This document shows, one piece after another, positions 56,100 to 64,000 of a DNA stretch of 64,000 bases; the first letter of the stretch is position 1; every line of letters starts with the position of its first letter. The DNA comes from Hofstenia miamia (taxonomy: Eukaryota > Xenacoelomorpha > Acoela), in contig SCFE01000071.1 of assembly GCA_004352715.1 (NCBI GenBank), positions 5,791 through 69,790 on the forward strand. Direction: 5' to 3'. Position numbers and translations under genes: made by a program. A model generated the notes under the pieces. That model was given only the letters and a program-made list of their open reading frames with translations, did no database searches and was not told where the DNA came from.

Positions 56100-57829
56100 A
56101 CGATCATTCCGGATACAGAAGTTCTCCGATAAGGTATTTATTATTTCAATCATAAACTGAGCAGCCTCTATAAAGTCACAAAAACCATTTTGTCCACGTT
56201 TTGGACACAGCTAGTGTGTTTCTCTCGTATGGTGAAAATTAGTTAAGTAAAAATTATTTCTTTGTTTGAAGTATATGTAAATGTAGTTAATAGAAAATGA
56301 GATTTTTGTCAACGCTTACAAATTACTTCCATACACAGTGTTCAATTAATGATGCGGTCTAATTACCACTCAAGTACAATATATACACGACTCATTATGC
56401 ATTGAGTTATGAGTACTTTAAATTTTTTTATAAAAACCATCTCAAAATGTAAAAAAGTCTGAGTTAATTAGGCTCAAGGAATTTTTCAATGATAATGAGT
56501 GGTTCTTTATGTATTCAAATCATAATCTTTCCAACAAAATCATTGGAAATTTTGTTACATTCCCTAACCAAATATGATACAAGATGTATAAAGTGGTGTG
56601 TACGTGGAATAAAAAAAATATATATATATCAATTTTTCTATACGCCATTAGTACAAATGTTTTGAAACATACTCTTTTGAGGCCTTGTAGTTGGGACAAC
56701 CTCTACATTTTATGTAAAAAACGACGTACTCAAACCAAAAACATAGCCTCCAAATTTTTAATACAGACTGACTATTGCTTATAGTGGGTTTGCACTATAT
56801 AGAACAACAACAAATTATTGTTATAATGAAAATTTTTGTTAATTTTGATGCAGTAGAAAATCAATGGCAACTTGGCTTAGAATGTTTCTGTGAGAATAGC
56901 AATACGAATTCTCTGGTAGAAAATTGCAAACTCATTATTCGTAATATTAATGCAAAATGCTATTCACGAGGAAAGTATAAAATTTGAAGTACGTGTACTT
57001 AAATTGTTGGGAATGCAAAAGAGGTGTTTATATGAAAATAGCCTTAACAGATCAAATGGCAATAAAGAAAAATTGTAACCCTATTTTTAATGGAGTGCAA
57101 ATTATCTTAGAAAAATCAAAATTGTGATTCGTTCAGCAAATTTTCATCATATCAATATCTTTGTCCAAAAAATTGTAATAGACATTTTGTCTAGGCTTGT
57201 ACTGGAACAAGATTTTCATGTAACATTTTTATCCGATTCCATCTGTATTTCAAGTCCTACAAATTTTGAAAGTTCGTCCCATAAATCAAATGAAATCAAA
57301 AAATTTCAGTTGGACACAAATTATATTATTGAATACTTTGGTTGCTTACTACATACTTTTTTCCAGTGAAGAGCATGATTATAAAATTTCCTTCTTCAAC
57401 TTGAATATCATGTCATGCAGCCATTCTTCATATGAAACAAGAATAAAAAGAGATATATCCACATGCATTAAATACTCTACATTTTTGTCACACTTCATCC
57501 TATCCAATCCTGAAATCCGGCTCAATCCTATCTCATCTCACTCCAATTCCCAGTCCACAGGGATTTCCCACTCTTGTCGCGGTTCCATTACAACTGATTT
57601 TGCAAGACCATAGTACTAACATATTTTTATTCTATTTTTAGTTTATATTTGGATCATCTTAGTCCCCATGATGCATCTTGTTACCAATAATAAAGGTATT
57701 GTGCAGTAGAATTTGCTTTACTAGTAACAAACAAGACAAATTTGCAATTACTCTCTTCATCTGTGCTATCATATAAGAAAATGCAGATTTGCTAACCTTG
57801 TGATAAAAAATGCTGATGTCACATTAAGC
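56100..57829. other. No gene recognised
   Basis: Several short plus-strand frames (56584-56784, 56775-56987, 57124-57369, 57266-57613) have AT-driven composition and no motif. 57480-57560 has a loose TCCTATC/CAATCC word repetition. Confidence 0.4.
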
Positions 57830-58345
57830 TTATTTTTGATAGTAAATTAATATTTAAAGAACATATTAACAAAATGATGAAAAAATGGCCCAAGGAATCA
57901 AAACACTTTGTAAGTTACAAAACTTTATACCAATTAAATGGAAAATAATGATATTGAAATTGTATATTCTTCTTCAGTATTTATATTAATCATGTTTGTT
58001 GACAAACTTATCAAAGCGTTCAAAAATAAGTTAGAAAGAATGTTGAATTGGAGTATAGGTGTTTTATGTGAAACGAAACAATCAAAAAATTAGAAGAATT
58101 TACAATCTTTTTTCATTAAACTATCTACAAAAACTAAAATCACTACAAATACTTTTCAAAATTAGATCAAACGACGAACTTTCATCAAAACTCCATGTTA
58201 GAACGAAGTGCTATAGCAAATTTAAATTTAGAAAAAGTATCACGAACTGTTTTACAATTACTGTATAGATCTATGAAACAAATTATCACCCGAAATTAAA
58301 GACGAATCTAATTTTAAAGAATTTAAGAACAAATTAAATTAGAAT
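57830..58345 (+). pseudogene. LINE reverse transcriptase C-terminal fragment
   Basis: Plus-strand pieces in shifted frames: DSKLIFKEHINKMMKK (typical DSKLTFK-HI block after RT), then RRIYNLFSLNYLQKL, KIRSNDELSSKLHVRTKCYS, and finally NKLSPEIKDESNFKEFKNKL (the LP-EIK...FK-KL C-terminus). Several stops between blocks. It is followed by an AATAAAG at about 58383. Confidence 0.7.
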
Positions 58346-59049
58346 TATAACCAAAAAAAAGAACTTATTTTGATATTCAAAGAATAAAGTCTGTAACTAA
58401 ATAATATCAATTTGCAACTAAGTGGAATTTACTTTAAACCTTAGTAAGCATTTTTCTACTTTTTTCGTATTGTACAAAGGTATAAAAATAAACTATATTT
58501 ATTATTGAAAAAACACAACTACGCTTCAACAAGACAAGGATATTGACAGTTGCCAGAAGGCTGCATCGTTTCGTGGAAACAATATTGAGGCGACTGCTCT
58601 GAAAACTAAAAACCCAGTTTTAAATTCTTTTCTTGCTATACATGACAACTGCAAGTCTTTACAAAAAATGATAGACATGTATCAGATACGTACATTGAGA
58701 AATTAAGTCAGGATATAATCCCATTAAAAATCTTGATTTTGTGAAGAACCATACAAAATTCACAGTAACTTAAAAATGAAGCAATGACAGATCCCCATTA
58801 CTGCAAATCATGTCAGGCAACATCATGTGGCGGCAAAAAAAACTTGTAACGCTAAATAACATTTTCAGAAATCAGACAAAATATTTCGATCTATTTGTAT
58901 GCTGTATTCATAAAAATACATTGGATGCTTAAACATAAATTTATAAATTTAGAGTTATTAGCATTAATCTGGTGCGATTAACATGCTTTCAATTTAAACA
59001 AATTTCTCAAATGGTGAGTTGGTGGCTTAGAACTTTGTAATTTCATATA
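58346..59049. other. Intergenic DNA with a short coding-like stretch
   Basis: 58541-58703 (plus) reads KDIDSCQKAASFRGNNIEAT and KNPVLNSFLAIHDNCKSLQK before a stop. It could be a transposase or exon fragment, but I do not recognise it. Confidence 0.3.
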
Positions 59050-59365
59050 TATACTTTCTCCACCCGTCGTCCCAAGAAGCATCGCACCCTTCACTCGTTT
59101 TTCAATCGTGCTTGCACTGCTGCTAATTACATCTTGACTCTCAACCCTCCAACAGCGATTGATTTCTTTTCCCCGCCACCGGGCTTCAAGAAATCTGTGA
59201 TGCCTTTCCTCGTTGCTGAGCCCTTCTCTAACTTCGCCTACTCTTCCATCTGCTCCTATTTCATCTCCGGTGACTGTCCTCGCTGTCGTAAAACTTGACT
59301 TGTTTTTATTTTTTTTGTAGTGTATGCCGTCAGCGGCTAAATAAAGTCATTTATTATTATTATGC
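59050..59365 (+). mobile_element. LINE-like 3' end with (ATT)n tail
   Basis: An abruptly GC-richer 230 bases with one open frame (RRPKKHRTLHSFFNRACTAA ... SICSYFISGDCPRCRKT, stop), then an AT-rich 3' region ending AAATAAAGTCATTTATTATTATT. A coding C-terminus followed by a short tail ending in ATT repeats is typical of LINEs. The exact family is unknown. Confidence 0.55.
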
Positions 59366-60149
59366 CTTGAGCTATGTGATTGCGTAATGGGTCTTGAACC
59401 CAAAATTAAAAACTGTCCGAATGCCACTAAATAGCTGAATAATCAATAGAAAAGTACGTATCGTATGCGATCAGGGTTAAAATTATGAGTTTTCAAGATA
59501 TTCAGTATTAAACTTAAATTTTTACTATGACATTAGATGACCAAATTGAACTTCCCGCGGAATAGTCAACATAATTTTTTAAGATTTCTGTCATCTGTTC
59601 ACACTTAGTGAGCATTCCAAACTTTGGCGTTTTGTTCATACCATATTGCTTAAATATGCGTAGGAAATTTTCAATTAGGTCATCTAACGTAACAAAATTT
59701 CAAGTCAAATGCTGAATATCTTGAAAATACTTAATTTTTAAACCTCGTTCGCCTATTATAAGGCCTTTTCTATGAACTATTCAGAAATATTGTCGTATTC
59801 TGACAATTTTAGATGGAAGCCCCAATTATTTTGTGTAGTTGTTCACCACTATGTCTGATTTAAATCTAAAAAAGGTTCATTCAATATTACGATTACGTTG
59901 CAGTTAACAAATAATTCCGTTGATAGTTTTAGATTATGCCTACTATTACGGTTATCCGTTGTGCATACAAAGCGGGATCGCAGTCAGCAATATAGGAATT
60001 TGCGGAGGGGCAAGTGCACCCGGTTTTGAACTTTAAAATAAGATTTTTAGATTACTTACACAATATGTACAAAAAAAACGCAGGTAAATTTAATATTTAC
60101 AACAATCCAAAAATCGAATATAAATAATATAAGAAAAAGTTAATATCAA
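59366..60149. other. 3' flank of BORCS8; no gene seen
   Basis: AT-rich. No polyadenylation signal was identified close to the BORCS8 stop. Confidence 0.45.
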
Positions 60150-60853
60150 CTACTGCTCATTGCTCCTTCGTGCTCGAGCTAAAATAAGTCTTTGTGATTC
60201 AAGCGCTTTCTGCAAATATGAGTGTCCTGATGAGATGTGTGACTGAGTAGCCTTTAATTCTTCAATTCCCTTCAGAGCGTAATCAGCGTCATAATAAACT
60301 CCCTTAAAAATAATATAAAGGTCAATTAAAAGAAGCAATTATCTAAATGTAGGGCAAAGAAAAGATGAAATAGTCAGAATTGGGGAAAATAGATGCTGCA
60401 AATACAATGTAGATATTCCTGTTATTAAGTGGAGTTAATTACTGCAAGAGAAGGATTATTCAGGGAAAATAGCTTTGAACCGTTTTCAATTCTTAGCAGG
60501 CAAATGAGTTAACCGGCGAAATACAATGCAAACCTACGTCATCAATTGAAAATTAAAAAGAAAATGATATTGATATAGAACAAAAATATAACACTAATCT
60601 AAATAGAAAACCAACAAAAATCATTAAAGTGCACATGATATTTTTATTAAATAAGAACCTGCATTTTTTGGTCAGCTTGCATGACTTGAAATTTAGAAGC
60701 AACTAGTAATTCAGCTGATGACTGACAATGATTCTGTATGCGATATAATCCAAGAGAAGGTTCATTCGCAATTCGATGTACATTTTCTGACAAAAGATTA
60801 CATGCCAATTTTGACCGATAACCAACTTCAGAAGCTACGTAATTCCCACTCAT
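60150..60853 (-). CDS. BORCS8: BORC complex subunit 8 homologue (BORCS8/MEF2BNB)
   Basis: Small subunit of BORC, the complex that recruits ARL8 to lysosomes and so links them to kinesin. Two coding exons on the minus strand, 60853-60659 and 60302-60150. The donor is CAG|GTTCTT and the acceptor TTTTAAG|GGAGTT, phase 0, giving 115 residues (human 119). Exon 1 contains SENVHRIANEPSLGLYRIQN, matching human VYVLANEPSVALYRLQEH. Exon 2 continues GVYYDADYALKGIEELK, matching GAIYTVEYACSAVKNL, then a helical SYLQKALESQRLILARARR. The start ATG follows TTTTTTGTTGTAG, so it may lie just inside an exon with a 5' non-coding exon further up. The donor is weak but the join restores the family sequence exactly. 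Confidence 0.88.
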
Positions 60854-60859
60854 TCTACA

Positions 60860-62112
60860 ACAAAAAATCCCATTTAATATTTATACGATAAACAAATTAA
60901 ACTCTGCATCAATATTGACAAACATAACAAATGCTAGAATTCAGTAAAATAAAGTAGATGCATTGTGCAACCAAATTACATTATAATACTAAAATTGAAA
61001 TAAACATTTTAACTTGATTTACAGTATACTTGGAAATATATTGAGAACTGAAAAACACTGACTGTTTCTATTTATTAGTCTAAAATCCGAAATATAATTG
61101 ATAAGTACTAGTTTTCGAATGATTTATTGAAAATCAAAAACTCAATTGCAGTTGGTTAACATTGAATGATGTTGAACTCTATTTACATCAACCTTGATTT
61201 TGCAATTAAAGCTAAACTTCTGTTTCATTCTATGACCTATGGATCAGAGGAATATGTTCTAAGATCATGAATGACGTGGATGCAGTGGTATTATATGTGA
61301 GAACATCACAATACGTTTCTCTGCGGAAGTAAAAACTGTACCACAAAATGGATCTTTCTGAGTAATGGATAGGAAGACATGGTCATACTGAATTGAGGAC
61401 AACCTCGTAATTTAACTGCTGATGCATCACATCTCTTCCATTTGGGACTCATGCATTATCTGAAGCTACGAAGACATATTGGAAAACTAAATAATTTAAA
61501 AATCTCAGGCAAATTACGCCAACTTACAGGAAAACTAAAGACGTTAGCGGTAACACTGGAAGCATGATACAACTTTATTGTGAGCCTCAGATAGCAAATG
61601 CATAAGCATTTGTAGATATTACTTTTGCAAATGGGAATTGTGAAATACTAGTAATAGAAAAAGATGCCACCAAACTCAATTCCATTCATATTATTTTACA
61701 GCAAGATGATGTTTCGATTTCCGAAGTTAATTGCATTTTCCATGAAATATTGGGAAAAATATATTAGAAAGTCATTAAATATGAAATTTTGAAGATGCTT
61801 TAGTAAAAATACAAGACGGACAAAAGCAAGAGAAGCACATCTCGACATCCCTTCTAATAGTGAAGTCAAACGAAGTTGCAAAACAATACATCAATCTTCG
61901 CAATTGATGCTTTAAAAAACTGCTGGACATATAAAATAAACAGCAGAGTAAAAGTAATTTCTACGACACAAAAGTTTATTTAACATCATCTGACTGCTCA
62001 AGGGGATTTCTTAGGAAAATCTTTAGTGAGTATGGCCACAACTAAATGGAAAATTGTTTCCAAGTGCAACGAGAACTCTCTGGAAAGAAGCAGTAGTAAC
62101 TTCAATTGAAAA
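60860..62112. other. No gene recognised
   Basis: AT-rich 5' flank of BORCS8. 61650-61910 (plus) has coding-like pieces in changing frames (FEDALVKIQDGQKQEKHIST) that may be an old transposase; not assignable. Confidence 0.35.
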
Positions 62113-63481
62113 GGTGGGTTCAGACAAGCATCTTTTTGATGTAAACTTTTTTATGCATCTTTCAAAATTTGCGAGCGTCTTTTTGATGTGCAGCAATTTG
62201 ATAAAATTGCGTTCAAACGTGCATTATTCTGATGCACGGCCACTTGTTTATTCATCAATAACCTCTAATAGGAATTTTGTTTTTCTATCACTGGGAAGAT
62301 TATAATCAACACCTCAATTACTGATTCAAAACATTAAAATCAAAAACGAATTTGATTGGATGTTTAATTCAATAGACATGGTTTTCATTATTATATTCAA
62401 ATATGGAAATGGAAAACAAGCTCAATGCACTTCAACTCTGTGCAATACAAAAAAAGAATTTTAAGCATTGACAAATAACTCAGCATCTAAGAACGGGAAA
62501 GCCTTAAAGGAGACACTGGAGTAGGAAATTTCTTCTACTATACTAATTGGGGCAACAACTGAATTGTTAATTCAAATTTTTGGTCCATACATTAGTAAGC
62601 AAAAGACTGTAATGCGTGTGTCCATCAAAATAGAGACATGGCTAACAGTGCTCTTAATGTAGAAACGACTAACAGTGCTCTTAACATAGAAACGGCTAAC
62701 AGTGCTCTTAATGTAGAAATGACTAACAGTGCTCTTAACGTAGAAACGGCTAACAGTGCTCTTAACATAGAAACGGCTAACAGTGCTCTTAATGTAGAAA
62801 CGACTAACAGTGCTCTTAACGTAGAAATGGCTAACAGTGCTCTTAACATAGAAACGGCTAACAGTGCTCTTAATGTAGAAACGACTAACAGTGCTCTTAA
62901 CGTAGAAATGGCTAACAGTGCTCTTAACATAGAAACGGCTAACAGTGCTCTTAACGTAGAAACGACTAACAGTGCTCTTAACGTAGAAACGGCTAACAGT
63001 GCTCTTAACATAGAAACGGCTACAGTGCTCTTAACGTAGAAATGACTAACAGTGCTCTTAACATAGAAACGACTAACAGTGCTCTTAACGTAGAAACGGC
63101 TAACAGTGCTCTTAATGTAGAAACAGCTAACAGTGCTCTTAATGTAGAAACGACTAACAGGGCTCTTAACGTAGAAACAGCTAACAGTGCTCTTAATGTA
63201 GAAACAACTAACAGTGCTCTTAACGTAGAAACGACTAACAGTGCTCTTAATGTAGAAATGGCTAACAGTGCTCTTAATGTAGAAATGACTAACAGTGCTC
63301 TTAACGTAGAAACGGCTACAGTGCTCTTAACGTAGAAACGGCTAACAGTGCTCCTAACGTATAAACGGCTAACAGTGCTCTTAACATAGAAATGGCTAAC
63401 AGTGCTCTTAACGTAGAAACAGCTAACAGTGCTCTTAACGTTTATATCAAATGATATACATTATTCTCATCTGAACGCACC
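62113..63481. mobile_element. Possible inverted-repeat element enclosing the minisatellite
   Basis: Left GGTGGGTTCAGA faces right TCTGAACGCACC (reversed GGTGCGTTCAGA), 11 of 12 matching. GGTGCGTTCAGA-type tips are common on small hAT-like elements. No target duplication was found, so the pairing may be coincidental. Confidence 0.35.
62640..63442. repeat. 27-base minisatellite, about 30 units
   Basis: Head-to-tail units of AACAGTGCTCTTAACGTAGA plus AACGGCT, length 27, with point variants. Because 27 is divisible by 3 the array reads as NSALNVETA repeats on the plus strand (62638-63039 and 63042-63335) and LRALLAVST on the minus strand (63011-62625). Two 25-base units (near 63021 and 63317), each missing two bases, break the plus frame. 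Variants in 62640-63020 follow a three-unit (81-base) pattern. No start context, splice site or non-repeat coding sequence adjoins it, so a protein is unlikely. Confidence 0.93.
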
Positions 63482-64000
63482 CTAAGCTCATAATGAGCAT
63501 TTTGTATTTTTACTACTCTTTTGTTTACAAACGACATATTTATTTACTATTATTGTTTCACTATTTTCATTTCAATAATTGGTAAGTATCCATTGTGTGT
63601 AATACATCACAGTCGAGTGATAATGAAACAATTGGAAGGCTGGTTACACAAAATTTAAATAACTGAAATAAAAATGAACTGTAATGAACTTAAATATCAC
63701 AAAATGTGGCCTGGTCTATTACTTGATGTTTCAAAAAACTGACCAATACATGCAAAATTATGGGATTGTCTACCTTTGAAATGAGCGAATGGCACCATCA
63801 TGCAAATGTCTCAAAATGTGCTAATTATCTGTTTTCACACGAAATCGAATCAAAGTTAAGAAATTGATTTTTTATCAAACATTAAATTTAAAGAATGCTT
63901 TGAAAGAAATTGTTGAAATTTTACAAAAATGCAGCGGATGGCATACATTTGCAATTCATTTAATTTATAAAATTCGCTGTACAAATGATGACACACGGAA
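63482..64000. other. No gene seen
   Basis: AT-rich sequence to the window end; no motif recognised. Confidence 0.5.

Noticed and set aside
62625-63011. Minus-strand LRALLAVST protein
   Set aside because: It is an automatic consequence of a 27-base repeat lacking stops in that frame; no coding context.
62638-63335. NSALNVET repeat protein as a real gene
   Set aside because: Both frames end at 25-base repeat units, there is no non-repeat coding sequence or splice signal, and the opposite strand is equally open.
1-64000. CRISPR array, operons or bacterial-type gene clusters
   Set aside because: The only regular arrays are the 27-base minisatellite, the 92-base repeat and the annexin tail; none has repeat-spacer structure, and the genes are eukaryotic and spliced.

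Overview
The window is nuclear DNA from an invertebrate animal, very AT-rich and crowded with (TA)n runs and transposon relics. Eukaryotic origin is shown by spliced genes, AATAAA-type ends and piggyBac, Tc1, pogo, hAT, Ty3/gypsy and LINE remnants. Animal origin is shown by a four-repeat annexin with an annexin A7/A11-type PGY tail, a BORCS8 homologue and a TPP1-type sedolisin. I cannot name the species. The assembly is a draft: three long N runs sit next to (TA)n tracts, and nine isolated N's mostly sit where near-identical copies meet. That pattern suggests unmerged alleles of a heterozygous individual.

Layout: 1-2.4 kb holds broken piggyBac copies. 2.9-4.5 kb holds an unrecognised gag-like frame and a 0.7-kb repeat. 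4.3-6.7 kb is a dead Ty3/gypsy pol (minus). 7.9-8.5 kb is a dead Tc1 transposase cut by a 1-kb gap. 9.98-11.67 kb is an intact, intronless tripeptidyl-peptidase-like gene (minus). 12-32 kb has no recognisable gene but many short inverted-repeat transposons, several with perfect 8-bp target duplications, one nested pair and one with a paralogous empty site. 32.55-38.66 kb is an annexin gene in three coding exons. 39.5-41.7 kb holds LINE relics. 42.3-45.3 kb repeats a 3-kb block carrying annexin exon 2. 45.4-53.3 kb has retroelement and Tc1 debris. 53.98-54.96 kb is a membrane-anchored, divergent apyrase (CANT1)-like gene (minus). 55.7-59.4 kb has one hAT element and LINE tails. 60.15-60.85 kb is a two-exon BORCS8 gene (minus). 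62.6-63.4 kb is a 27-bp minisatellite open on both strands.

The four host genes are intron-poor (0, 2, 0 and 1 coding introns) although the intergenic DNA is long and transposon-filled. Three concern lysosomes or endomembranes in other animals (TPP1, annexin A11 type, BORC). There is no operon-like spacing, so I do not infer a functional cluster. The most unusual material is the collection of non-autonomous 8-bp-TSD elements (at least five terminal-repeat families), the apyrase-like protein that lacks the family's calcium-binding glutamates, and the ordered 27-bp minisatellite. I found no CRISPR array, no operon and no clear RNA gene.
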